Shown here piece by piece: positions 23,011 through 33,293 of a stretch of 64,000 bases of DNA. Position numbers and translations under genes: made by a program. The notes under the pieces were generated by a model. That model had not been told where the DNA came from and did not search any database. It saw only the letters and a program-made list of their open reading frames with translations. Every line of letters begins with the position of its first letter. Position 1 is the first letter of the stretch. The stretch lies in NCBI GenBank assembly GCA_948146395.1, contig OX411544.1:54823933-54887932 (forward strand), in the 5' to 3' direction. The stretch is from Fragum whitleyi (taxonomy: Eukaryota > Mollusca > Bivalvia > Cardiida > Cardiidae).

Positions 23011-25108
23011 CATTTAATAAAACACTCAGTATTCAATATTTCGGCAAAAATTTGCCTTTTTCAAGAAAACGAAAAATATTTTAACACTACTACATAATAA
23101 TTCTAACTGATACAGCCATTTTAAATTCATCTCACAAAGGATATGACGTCAACGTCGTTTTTCCACGTTCAGGCGACGTCGACGTTCCCGCGCATAATCA
23201 GACGTCAACTAACGTTATGTGGAACTGCGCGTCTATTACGTTGCAACCCAATGGCTGTACAGTTTGTAGCCTTTTGATCCATGCTGACTCATGGATTTGG
23301 CGCTCTGTCCGGTCTGCGGAGTACATCTTCTTTAAAACCGTAAATCTCACATCAGAGCTTGAATGCTCGCCCATTTTAAAATGGAGATTTATCGGTTTCT
23401 CGCGCTGAAAGCGTACATCCCTCAGATGTTCTTTCATCCTTTCATTCAACTGTCTCTCTGTCTCTCCCACATATACCACCTTATCACACCGTACACAACT
23501 TATTGCATACACCACGTTCCTATCCCTGCAAGAAGTATGTGATGGCACATCGTATATTCTATTAGCCGTAGTATCCATGACCTGGTTACCTATCACTATA
23601 TCACACATCGGACAACCAGCGTCACATGTGCTACGACAATTTCGCACCACACTATTTGTTTTACCGTGCACCAGGGTGTCACTCAGATTTTTGTCCCGCC
23701 TAAATGCCACTATAGGGGGCTCTTTGAAAACTTCCTTCATTTTTTCAGACTCGTACAACACCCTTGTGTGCTTATTTACTATCTTATGGATATCAGGCAG
23801 AAGATGTGAGTACGTCAGAACTAACGGTACGCGTGAATACTCCTTTTTAGTATCCCTTCCCTTATTTCCAGCCAATAACACCTCTCTGTCAAGTTTGTCA
23901 ACTCTCCCCAATTGCGCCTCAATACTCTTCCCACTATACCCTCTCTGCCTAAGCTTATTCTTAAGAGTTTTTCTTTGTTTTTCATAGTCGGAACTCTTCT
24001 CACAAATTCGTTTAAGACGTAGACCAAGACCATAAGCTAATCCTCTTTTTGTTGACGGTGGGTGACATGAGTTTTGATTGAGATACAATTGTCTGTCTGA
24101 AGGCTTCACATAGAGGTCCGTATAAATGTGACCGTTTTCTATTTTAACCAGTGTATCTAGAAATTCTATCTGCCGATGACTGTACCGTAATTCAACCTTG
24201 ATATTTTGATGTATATTGTTAGCATGGGCGGCGAAGTTTAAAAGTTCATCCTCACTCCCAACCCATAGGCCAAAACCATCGTCAATAAATCTTTTATAAA
24301 ATGAAGGCTGCTGTTTTGTTTTCATTAGATGTTCGTCCCATTTTCTCATATAAGTACACGCGAAATTTTTACCTAGTTTAGAACCGATCGCGACCCCTTC
24401 TGTCTGTATGTAGTTGCTATCTCCAAACTGAAATACGTTATTTTCAAGGACAGTCTCTATCATTTGAAGGACATATTTCGAACTTATCAATGGTGAAGTT
24501 CGTTGGTCAAGAGCTTCCTTACATGCCTCTAAGCCCTCCTTTTTCGGAACCGACGGATACAATTTGCATACATCGAAGCAAAAAAGTATGCAGTCTTTTG
24601 GAATTGGCTCTTGGATTTCCTTGAGTTTATTTATAAAATCTGTCGTGTCCCTAACAAAGCTAGGAGAAGCCTCTACATATTCATTCAATTCATACTCAGC
24701 AACTTCTGCTATCTTTTCAGTGGGGGTGTCTATACCACTCACTATTGCACGATACGGGGTATTCTTTTTATGTAATTTGGGATTACCTTTAAGTTTCCCG
24801 GGCGTAACATATTTTGGGATGAGATATGCTTGTAAGTCCTTTGAAATTGCACCCTCCTTATACATTGCATTGACAACTTTTTTCACCTTTTTATGACATT
24901 TTTCTATCATTTTAGCGTCCGTCTTTTCATATGACGGACATTGCTCAACTTCTTCCTTGAGTTCAGACAAGTACTTTTCCCTGTCAATTACTACAATGCC
25001 CGACCCTTTATCAGCTGGACGAATAACGATATCGGGATGGTAGAGAAGTTCATAAAAAGCGTCATTCTCAGCCTTTGATATATTGAGCGATCCCTTGTTT
25101 TTCTTTTT
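23011..25108 (-). mobile_element. Penelope-like retroelement, minus-strand copy (5'-truncated)
   Basis: Full extent of the longer PLE copy. Its 3' end at 23,011 (CATTTAATAAAACACTCAGT on the plus strand) is the mirror of the 3' end of the plus-strand copy at 26,571. Its 5' side ends abruptly at 25,108, where the second copy begins in opposite orientation. The 3' untranslated part (23,011-23,197) contains the possible hammerhead-like core at 23,034-23,065 and a CG-rich palindromic stretch (GACGTCGACGTT). Confidence 0.92.
23198..25108 (-). pseudogene. PLE reverse transcriptase + GIY-YIG endonuclease, N-terminus missing
   Basis: The product copies element RNA into DNA (reverse transcriptase) and nicks the target (GIY-YIG nuclease). 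The frame is open from the junction at 25,108 to the stop at 23,198 and has no ATG at its head; a TTG at 24,970 is only a nominal start. Upstream of it in frame I read IVIRPADKGSGIVVID, the conserved PLE pre-RT motif. Counting from the TTG: PKLHKKNTPYRAIVSG at about 64-79, motif A CFDVCKLYPSVP at 131-142, QTEGVAIGSKL at 189-199, catalytic RFIDDG at 227-232 (both Asp present), EFLDTLVK at 269-276, and TDLYVKPSD...SCHPPSTKRG at 284-310. Then come a Cys-rich CRSTCDAGCPMC at 445-456 and GIY-YIG NVVYAISC...VVYVGETERQLNER at 485-511. No frameshift or internal stop: young, but lacking its start, so probably not autonomous. Confidence 0.93.
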
Positions 25109-26384
25109 TGTCCTTCAAATGATAGAGACTGTCCTTGAAAATAACGTATTTCAGTTTGGAGATAGCAACTACATACAGACAGAAGGGGTCGCGATCGGTT
25201 CTAAACTAGGTAAAAATTTCGCGTGTACTTATATGAGAAAATGGGACGAACATCTAATGAAAACAAAACAGCAGCCTTCATTTTATAAAAGATTTATTGA
25301 CGATGGTTTTGGCCTATGGGTTGGGAGTGAGGATGAACTTTTAAACTTCGCCGCCCATGCTAACAATATACATCAAAATATCAAGGTTGAATTACGGTAC
25401 AGTCATCGGCAGATAGAATTTCTAGATACACTGGTTAAAATAGAAAACGGTCACATTTATACGGACCTCTATGTGAAGCCTTCAGACAGACAATTGTATC
25501 TCAATCAAAACTCATGTCACCCACCGTCAACAAAAAGAGGATTAGCTTATGGTCTTGGTCTACGTCTTAAACGAATTTGTGAGAAGAGTTCCGACTATGA
25601 AAAACAAAGAAAAACTCTTAAGAATAAGCTTAGGCAGAGAGGGTATAGTGGGAAGAGTATTGAGGCGCAATTGGGGAGAGTTGACAAACTTGACAGAGAG
25701 GTGTTATTGGCTGGAAATAAGGGAAGGGATACTAAAAAGGAGTATTCACGCGTACCGTTAGTTCTGACGTACTCACATCTTCTGCCTGATATCCATAAGA
25801 TAGTAAATAAGCACACAAGGGTGTTGTACGAGTCTGAAAAAATGAAGGAAGTTTTCAAAGAGCCCCCTATAGTGGCATTTAGGCGGGACAAAAATCTGAG
25901 TGACACCCTGGTGCACGGTAAAACAAATAGTGTGGTGCGAAATTGTCGTAGCACATGTGACGCTGGTTGTCCGATGTGTGATATAGTGATAGGTAACCAG
26001 GTCATGGATACTACGGCTAATAGAATATACGATGTGCCATCACATACTTCTTGCAGGGATAGGAACGTGGTGTATGCAATAAGTTGTGTACGGTGTGATA
26101 AGGTGGTATATGTGGGAGAGACAGAGAGACAGTTGAATGAAAGGATGAAAAAACATCTGAGGGATGTACGCTTTCAGCGCGAGAAACCGATAAATCTCCA
26201 TTTTAAAATGGGCGAGCATTCAAGCTCTGATGTGAGATTTACGGTTTTAAAGAAGATGTACTCCGCAGACCGGACAGAGCGCCAAATCCATGAGTCAGCA
26301 TGGATCAAAAGGCTACAAACTGTACAGCCATTGGGTTGCAACGTAAAAGACGCGCAGTTCCACATAACGTTAGTTGACGTCTGA
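25109..26384 (+). pseudogene. PLE RT/endonuclease, second copy, inverted and more truncated
   Basis: The same reading frame as the minus-strand copy, starting within the RT domain just after motif A (VLQMIETVLENN...) and running to an identical C-terminus, stop at 26,384. It keeps catalytic FIDD, the Cys-rich segment and the whole GIY-YIG domain, but lacks motif A, so it cannot encode a working RT. Two amino-acid differences from the other copy were seen (MKEHL to MKKHL; CNVIDAQ to CNVKDAQ). Codons before 25,109 belong to the antisense of the other copy and are not genuine. An ATG occurs at 25,119, but there is no reason to think it is used. Confidence 0.92.
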
Positions 26385-26516
26385 TTATGCGCGGGAACGT
26401 CGACGTCGCCTGAACGTGGAAAAACGACGTTGACGTCATATCCTTTGTGAAATGAATTTAAAATGGCTGTATCAGTTAGAATTATTATGTAGTAGTGTTA
26501 AAATATTTTTCGTTTT

Positions 26517-26548
26517 CTTGAAAAAGGCAAATTTTTGCCGAAATATTG
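26517..26548 (+). ncRNA. Possible degenerate hammerhead ribozyme core of the PLE
   Basis: CTTGAAAAAGGCAAATTTTTG then CCGAAATATTG. It has the layout CUUGAAA / stem II (GGC...GCC) / GAAA, close to the hammerhead core CUGAUGA-stem II-GAAA. An upstream AATATTT (near 26,502) can pair with AAATATT after the GAAA. PLEs are known to carry hammerhead motifs near their ends. The first core strand deviates from consensus at two positions, so cleavage activity is doubtful. Mirror copy at 23,034-23,065, minus strand. Confidence 0.4.
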
Positions 26549-26589
26549 AATACTGAGTGTTTTATTAAATGCAAATTGAAAATGACCAA

Positions 26590-27605
26590 GTTTCATTTAA
26601 ATCAAGACAAAAAGTTTGGAGGAGTTGCCCTCACAAGGCTGCAATTTCAGTAAGCCTCAGGCACTAAGTTTTAAGGGGGCATAATTCAGGGAAATAAATG
26701 AGCCATAAAATCCTTGATCCATGTACATCTACAAATTTTGGTGATGACATTGACCAAGTTTCATTTAAATAAAGACAAAAAAGTAAGGAGGAGTTGTGTT
26801 CAAAAGGCTGCAATTTCAATAAGCCCTAGCTACTAAGTTTTAAGGGAGCATTATTTAGGGTAAAATTAATGAACCATGCTTCATGCTCATCTACCAATTT
26901 CGGTTATGACCTCCACCAAGTTTCATTTAGATCCAGCCAGAAACTTAGGAAGAGTTGCATTCACAAGGCTGCAATTTCAATAAGCCCCAGAGACTAAATT
27001 TTAAGGGGGCATAACTGAGGCAATAAGCCACAGAGACTAAGTTATCAAGGGGCATAACTCAGGCAAAAATCAACCAACCATAAAATCCTTCCTTCATGCA
27101 CATCTACCAATTGAGGTGATAACATTGACCAAGTTTCAAGAAGATCCAGCCAGAAACTTAGGAGGAGTTGCGTTGACAAGAAAAGTGGACCCAGAGACTA
27201 AGTTATCAAGGGCAAAAATCAACCAACCATAAAATCCTTCCTTCATGCACATCTACCAATTGAGGTGATAACATTGACCAAGTTTCAAGAAGATCCAGTC
27301 AGAAACTTAGGAGGAGTTGCGTTGACAAGAAAAGTGGACCCAGAGACTAAGTTATCAAGGGGCATAACTCAGGCAAAAATCAATGAACCGTAAAATCCTT
27401 CCTTCATGCACATCTACGAATTGAGGTGATAACATTGACCAAGTTTCAAGAAGATCCAGCCAGAAGTTTAGGAGGAGTTGCGTTGACAAGAAAAGTGGAC
27501 GAACGGACGGACGGATGGACGGACGGACGGATAGAGGGATGGACGGACGGACAGACGGAGAAGATGACGCCAATATACGTCCGCCTCCGGCGGCGTATAA
27601 AAAAG
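26590..27605 (+). mobile_element. Pearl-like element: about 160-bp tandem core + GACG microsatellite tail
   Basis: ACCAAGTTTCA(T/A)..AGATCCAG recurs near 26,587, 26,755, 26,918, 27,128, 27,277 and 27,437 (steps about 150-210 bp), each followed by GGAGGAGTTGCGTT and AGGGGGCATAACTCAGG. The array passes into GAACGGACGGACGG repeats at 27,500-27,565 and ends in a hairpin, CGTCCGCCTCCGGCGGCGTA. Core tandem plus tetranucleotide microsatellite is the architecture of the bivalve 'pearl' family. No coding capacity. Confidence 0.8.
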
Positions 27606-28210
27606 GAGATCAGAGTGTTATTTTTTGGTATAGCGCATTAAATGAAGTTTCGGGACTTTTCTTTCCGTCTACCTCGTATTTCGCAGAACAGATCTAGATA
27701 TAAGATAATTCGGATTTCGTTGCGCTTTCTTATTATGTTTTTTGAAAATCATTGCGTCAAGAAAACGGGGATTTTTGTATGCAATATCAATGACAGAGGT
27801 TGTAACGCTGTAGGGAAGATACTGTAACATACCAAAAGAATTATGCAGAGTTCGTAACATACTCATAAAATTGAAATAGTGCATATAAGTTTGGAAACAG
27901 AAGACATTCCTTTTAGATAACGGATATAATAGAGAAAACTAAGGTGTTTTAACGCAAAACAGATAAAAAAAAGTTTCAGTATTTCTTCTTTCTCTTCTAA
28001 AATTCTAAAAAGAAGTAGACGAAACACTGTTTTTCGATCAAATTTACATCAAAACTCTTTTTATCGAAATATCAATATCAAAAATATTTCGATCAGGATT
28101 ATTCATATTCTCAAGAATGGAATAGGAATATATAAAAAGTCTAACGTGTCTGCTGGATGTACAAATAATGTCGAAACAGACATGTATTCAAACAAATTTG
28201 CGACGCCTTA
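27606..28210. other. No feature recognised
   Basis: AT-rich, with scattered open frames up to 72 codons and a repeated ATCGAAATATC / ATATTTCGATC inverted word near 28,065-28,095. No gene supported. Confidence 0.4.
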
Positions 28211-28284
28211 ACAGTTTTCATTGTGAATCCTTAACATGTTTTCATGCAGAGGTAATTGTCCGTTGTAACAGTTCTTAGGGTGTG
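28211..28284 (-). repeat. Right arm of the 74-bp inverted repeat (partner 21,227-21,300)
   Basis: ACAGTTTTCATTGTGAATCC, then TTAACATGTTTTCATGCAGA, GGTAATTGTCCGTTGTAACA, GTTCTTAGGGTGTGA. Reverse complement of the left arm with few differences. The midpoint of the pair is about 24,756, only about 35 bp from the midpoint of the PLE palindrome, although the sequence between the two arm pairs does not match. Confidence 0.85.
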
Positions 28285-29440
28285 ATACTTCTTACAAAGA
28301 AAGAACCTATGTCAAAACATATCTCAAAGCATTGTTGATATAGACTTTTGTTATGCATTCAATAAGAGATTTGATTTTAAAACCATTTTCCTAAATCTTT
28401 TACGTGGATACGCACTATCGTATTTTTTTAAACCCGGCGACGGGTGATTAAAGTAAATGTGTGTTGTCGTTTTTTTTTATAATAAATCGTAATCAAATTA
28501 GGAACTGGTTTGTTTTGAATACCTTAGTATTACACTACCACTCCCCTAATTCATCGAGATAGACCCGCCAACGAAATCTTGGATTTCGTGGAAACGTATC
28601 GAAATCTCTTTCGATGCCGAAGGTGCATGCATATTTCTTTAAAACCACGATACCTATCGTTTATCTGCACGACTCATGATCAAGCCATCATCAAACTATA
28701 CACCGCTGATTAACTTACACGTATTCGCAGTTTCTGTATCCCACCAGGCGTTCTGATTTACGTCGCCGAAAACGTCTTTTATTCATTTATCGACGCTTTT
28801 CGCATTAGTTCTTCCTAACTTGATCTTTTTCCCGACATTCTTGAAGTCAATTTCACTTTTGTACCTCGTTTATCCGTAAAAAAAGAGTATGCGCCACATA
28901 CAGTATTGGCATTCCTTATTTCGAATTCTTTTATGGTCTGTATAGGGCCTATTTCGAGATTCAGACCTAATTATGAACGAATTTGTGCGCCGAGCGTTCC
29001 GTTGACGTCGCCATTTTCACGCCATTTGACTTGCACTTGAACAAAAAAAAAACCTTCATAACTTCGCAATGTCATTTGTATGAAAATACACATAGATGAT
29101 CTCCAAGGTGAACTGCTTTCAACAATGGTTGTTTTATACCAAAATCATCATGAATATTGAAATAAATGACGTTCAAACATCTACCATATCGGACTCGTAA
29201 GTAATAAATTTGACGTGCGCCGACCATCCGTACCGAGCGTGTCTTTTAAAGCTTTCTTTCTCAGCATGACCATATCAAAATCGTAAAACCTTTATCAATC
29301 TGTTGCAAATTAATACCCATTCTCTGTAACGACTTAAACAATTTTGGCACACATGGTCTCCGATTTTGATGAAATTTCACATACAGGAAGGGACTAATAA
29401 TAAGAGAAGAAATTGACAAAAAGAATGTTTTCAGATCATC
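28285..29440. other. No gene recognised
   Basis: Mixed sequence with GTGCGCCGAGCGTTCCGTTG (near 28,985) and a similar GTGCGCCGACCATCCGTACC, then GAGCG (near 29,216), a loose direct repeat about 230 bp apart that may mark the start of the block holding the X-box-like sites. No coding region supported. Confidence 0.4.
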
Positions 29441-29442
29441 TG

Positions 29443-30795
29443 GTTACCATGGCAACGGCCTTCAAAGCACAGAATTTTGCTTTTTTGAAGCTATATAATT
29501 TGGTCTTTATATGAAGATGATGGTTGTTTTGGTATGTTTTTGATAGATTAGGACCTAAAATTTTGAACTAGATCTTTTTTTGTGTCAGTTAGTGTCAAAA
29601 AGATTGGTTACCATGACAACAAATATGGCTTATTTTGATAAATTGATCTGAAAATGTTGTCTATAATTTCCTGTTTTTCTTCGCTTACGACTGACATTTG
29701 ATGTGTAGATGGAATTTATTATGTTAAAGGAGCAACTAAGATATAAATTATTTTGTTATTGTGTGCATTGGTTACCTTGACAACGGTAAATATGACTCAT
29801 AATATAGCTGTTTTTGTGACGTCTGAGTTATTTTTTGAATTTTTGCAGCATGATGAACTGATGATGATTATTGGGACATATCTAACAAAAAGTGCTCTTT
29901 CAAAAACCGCAAAGAAATCATTGGGCCTTTTTGTTACCATGGCAACCATTTTTATTATTTTCTTAATTCAGTTATTTTAAGTCCCTGAAAGTTTGCATGT
30001 GATATGAAAAGAGATCCAATAAGCCTCTATCAAAATACAAGAAAAAAGAACAAAAATTGTAATAGTTGCCATGGTAATTTGCTGATACAACCAAAAATTA
30101 AGCATTTTTTGGGTCATTTTGTAGCCTTTTCCCTAAAAAATGAAACCAGTTTACACAACTATTTTGATATATTAGTTAGAGGAAAGTTTGAACTTTATTT
30201 AGGATTAAGAAATATTCAGGTTGCTTGGCGTTGGATACCCGTATCCAAGGACTAAAAATGGGCTTTTGTGCATTTTTACATAATTGTTCCCATAGCAACC
30301 GGCTATTTCCTGCAAGTTTTTGAAAAAAATTATTATATGTCCTAAAAGGTCTATCTGAGCAAATTTGTAAATTATCATAAGATTGAATGGGAGTTCAATT
30401 ATATAGTCATTTGAGGACTCTCAAGATGTTCTGAAATTGTCTTCATTTATGGGATATGAATTCACGTTGCCATAGCAACGAACACAAAAGTTATTATTAT
30501 GTGAATGTTAATGTGGTATTTCCTTGTAAAACGGAAAATAATGTCTGTATTTTGTCATAACATTTGAAAAAATGCAAAAATCAATATTTTAGTAGGGTAT
30601 GTGTGTTGTTGCTATGGAAACATAAGTAAACAACGTTTGCCCAAGAATATTATTAATTCATTTGAGAGAACCAAGATGGGGAACTTATATCTTATGTGTT
30701 TTTATTTTAGTTTGTGCTGCATAACTGATATATTTGAATTTAAAAACTCGCTAAAACGGACTTTTTCAATCTTTAACTTCTGTTTCCATGGCAAC
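29443..30795. promoter_or_regulatory. Array of nine RFX X-box-like palindromes
   Basis: Fourteen-base sites of the form GTTRCCATGGCAAC occur at 29,443 (GTTACCATGGCAAC), 29,607 (GTTACCATGACAAC), 29,771 (GTTACCTTGACAAC), 29,933 (GTTACCATGGCAAC), 30,065 (GTTGCCATGGTAAT), 30,286 (GTTCCCATAGCAAC), 30,466 (GTTGCCATAGCAAC), 30,608 (GTTGCTATGGAAAC) and 30,782 (GTTTCCATGGCAAC). Spacing is 132-221 bp, mostly 140-180. This is the consensus bound by RFX transcription factors in animals. The sequence between sites is AT-rich and poorly conserved, so the sites are the best-preserved part of what may be an old tandem repeat. No gene is adjacent; function is unproven. Confidence 0.6.
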
Positions 30796-31129
30796 CAGAA
30801 GTGATTTTAAGAATTTTTTTTATCTTATTTTTACGTTTGGGTCAGCCCTATCCTCATGTTTAAATTTTATCAAAATTTGAGACATAGCGTGCCACACTCC
30901 CTTTTTAAAAGTGTAAGTGCTAACAGAGAATTGCTATTAACGTGTGTTGTCAACTTAAGAGTTTTACATTAATCGGACGCTGGATTTTTTCAGAATAATC
31001 GAGAAAGTTCACGAATTTCTAGGACAACCCTCGTACTTCTAATAATACTTGTATAAAATTTCAGTTATATGGCGTCGACTGGATTCTTAGAAATTCTCAT
31101 CCATAATGTACTTTGACAATTCGCAAATT

Positions 31130-31480
31130 ACAATGGCGGATCCAGGATTTCTGTAAAGGAGGTTCGAACATACATGTAGGGGGTTCGTTTCCCTTCGTTC
31201 GTTTGTCTTACACAATTTTAACCCTTATTCTACTGAATTTTAATATTTAACAATAATTGGCTATTTTTTTTTTTCGTTTACTTAGCAACAAAACTGCTCC
31301 AAGATTTTCACCACAAAAATCAAGTAGAGACAGACAGTAAATGGTAAGATCAGACTGTACAGCTGTGCAGGTTGATCTTATTATGTACTGTCTTCAATAT
31401 TTTTCCAACGGGAATATTTTTTAAACAACAGAAGGGTTAATTGAAATTATACATGATAACTAATTGAGCTTCATCCTGAA
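31130..31480 (+). repeat. Dispersed repeat (GGCGGATCCAGG...), uninterrupted copy
   Basis: Shares GGCGGATCCAGG, TGTAAAGG.GGTTCGAACATA, TTACACAATTT, the CTACTGAATTT stretch and AGACTGTACAGCTGTGCAGG with 19,716-20,400, and lacks the 251-bp insertion of that copy. Confidence 0.7.
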
Positions 31481-31701
31481 GGGGGGGGCACCACTGTTTC
31501 CAGCTACTCATCCCACTAAGACGATAATCTACTCATCGGTGACTGAGCGACGAATAAACTTGTTTAATGTCGGAAAGAACCGCGCGGGCTCAGTCAGCAG
31601 TCTGAAGACTAACCGTCGCCATTCGTTGTGACGAAAAATCGTCACAATTCTCATTTCCACTGCGAAGGCTGGCGTCACAGGATTATATATAAGACAATTC
31701 T
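31481..31701. other. No feature recognised
   Basis: Unique-looking sequence with a run of seven G near 31,482 and moderate GC content. No coding region seen. Confidence 0.4.
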
Positions 31702-32564
31702 AACTAGAAAGCCATGAATGGCTTGAGTCGCTCCACAAGCTTGAAATTCTTGTAATAGCAAATCAAAATTTTGACTAGATATTTAGATATATTGGGTCCA
31801 ACTGATGTTGAAAATGATTTTCAAAGTTTCAAATATATAACATATAGAGAAATGACCTCCGCCCATCAAAGACATATTTTTCATCCAATTACAATGATTT
31901 TTGGCTGCAAAGTAATGGGTCACCCAAGGATCATAACAATGAATTTTGATTGGTATCCATCAGTTTCATTCTGAGAAAATGATTTTCAAAGTTTCCACTT
32001 TATAACTTGCATATGGAGAAATGACCTCCGCCCAAAAATACATATTTTTTCATCAGATCACAATAATTTTGGTAGACTGATAACGGGTCACTCAAGGATT
32101 ATTCTAGTGAAATTTGTTTGATATCCATCAATTACATTCTGTGAAAATGATTTTCAAAGTTTTCACTATTTACCATATAGAGAAATGACCTCCGCCCATC
32201 AAATACATATTTTTGATCCGATCACAATAATTTTTAGGAGACTGATAAATGGTCACCTAAAGTCCATTCATGCAAAATCTAATTGGTATCCATCAATTAG
32301 AATCTGAGAAAAGTCACTTTTTACCATATTTGGAAATTGGCCATACCCATTACATCCATGCTTTTCATTGGATCAAAATATCTTGGACAACTTTGAAGGA
32401 GGGTCAACCAAGGATCATTCCTATGAAGTTTGGTTGAAATTCATCCAGTAGTTTCTGAGAAGAAGATTTTTAAAGAAAAAGTTTACGACCAGACACACAG
32501 ACGGATACACGACGGACACAACGCCATGACAATAGCCTAAGTGGCTTTTAGCCAGTGGAGCTAA
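31702..32564 (+). mobile_element. Pearl-like element A1 with hairpin ends
   Basis: Starts AACTAGAAAGCCATGAATGG, then CTTGAGTCGCTCC, with the GCCAT/ATGGC hairpin near the tip. The core unit (GAGAAATGACCTCCGCCCA ... AATGATTTTCAAAGTTT) recurs about every 165 bp (31,850, 32,019, 32,180). The tail has ACAGACGGATACACGACGG. It ends GTGGCTTTTAGCCAGTGGAG, then CTAA, a hairpin followed by CTAA. A second copy of the family is 36,798-39,293. The hairpin-plus-CTRR 3' end resembles Helitron-type elements; that link is inference. Confidence 0.75.
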
Positions 32565-33293
32565 AAATGGCCACTTGGAGAGGTTCAGAAAACCGCCATT
32601 CTCCCCGAGGCTTTTATATAGATTTCTTCAGGTACATGTTATACTGCGTCCAATTACGGAGTGTCTGCGTACGGTCCGACCCAGAAATATAAAGGTGGTT
32701 TTCCAAGACAAATGCAGTCAAGCTTACATTTAACTGTTTGGATTTGACGCTGTCTGAAAATATCTTTCAAACAGAACATCTACTCATAATGGAGAATAAT
32801 TGTGTCAAATTAATTCGAATACCATCAATTAATCTATTGTAGATCTTTCTCAAATATCCTTGTTCACGTTCACTTTGGTTGCCTGGCTCGCATGCTTTAG
32901 ACAAGTTTGGGGCTCAAAACCTTTTCGATGAACGGAGAGCAGACACCAATCAGATTCAAAATGCTCGACTCCCACTTCATGCTTCAATAAGCACACATCA
33001 AGGGAACAGCGCAAGACTACAGTAAGTGCCTATAAAATTATAGTTACTTAGTATAGATTTGCACTGAGCCATACACAGTCTTAATATTATACTCGTTATT
33101 TGTAAATTAGTACTTTTCATACTTTGCAGAACCATGGCTTTTAAAACAAACTTATAGTCCAAAATTTTATCTTATTTCTAAAAAAAAGTTTAGGCGATTC
33201 TACAATATCTGGGACATCACATTAATTAAATAGGCAGATGTCAACAAGGAGATAATTTCTACATAAGATCAATACCATTGAATATTTTCAGCC
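32565..33293. other. Mostly unassigned; one GTAAGTGCCTAT hairpin remnant
   Basis: Near 33,018-33,065 AGTAAGTGCCTATAAAATTA ... ATTTGCACTGAGCC is a decayed member of the GTGCAAAACTATTGTAAG hairpin family. The rest shows no recognisable feature. Confidence 0.45.

Larger units (their letters stand above)
25109..26571 (+). mobile_element. Right arm of the PLE palindrome
   Basis: 1,463 bp, the reverse complement of 23,011-24,473 (also exactly 1,463 bp, so no net indel). I noticed three substitutions: the two amino-acid changes, and GAGATG/GAAATG near 26,449. The two arms point head to head around a 635-bp segment (24,474-25,108) present only in the longer copy. Confidence 0.93.
20940..31035. mobile_element. 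Region bounded by TA-flanked inverted repeats, about 10.1 kb
   Basis: At 20,942 the sequence reads CGAGGGTTGTCCCAGAAATT, then CGTGAACTTT. At 31,033 the opposite strand reads CGAGGGTTGTCCTAGAAATT, then CGTGAACTTT. Both ends are flanked by TA (20,940-20,941 and 31,034-31,035), as expected for Tc1/mariner-like insertions. Weaker similarity continues inward (CGTCCGATGAA...TAAAACTT versus CGTCCGATTAA...TAAAACTC). No mariner transposase is visible. At 10.1 kb it is far too long for a simple mariner, so either a small element has been inflated by nested insertions (PLE, pearl-like, X-box-rich block) or two copies happen to face each other. Confidence 0.6.

Noticed and set aside
23577..24033. Additional frames within the PLE on the opposite strand or in another frame, and their mirror copies at 25,549-26,005
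   Set aside because: Shadows of the RT/endonuclease frame; no independent motif.
27355..27697. Ser/Arg/Pro-rich or Asp/Gly/Arg/Thr-rich frames (also 52,381-52,702 and 54,805-55,126)
   Set aside because: They translate the GACGGACGG microsatellite tails of pearl-like elements.
21227..28284. One continuous 7-kb palindrome joining the 74-bp arms to the PLE arms
   Set aside because: The sequences at 21,301-23,010 and 26,572-28,210 do not match in inverted orientation by eye; only the outer 74 bp and the PLE arms do.
29753..30255. Two adjacent frames (75 and 83 codons) suggesting a small membrane protein gene
   Set aside because: They lie in the X-box-rich AT block with no homology that I recognise, no shared reading frame and a stop between them; hydrophobicity follows from T-richness.
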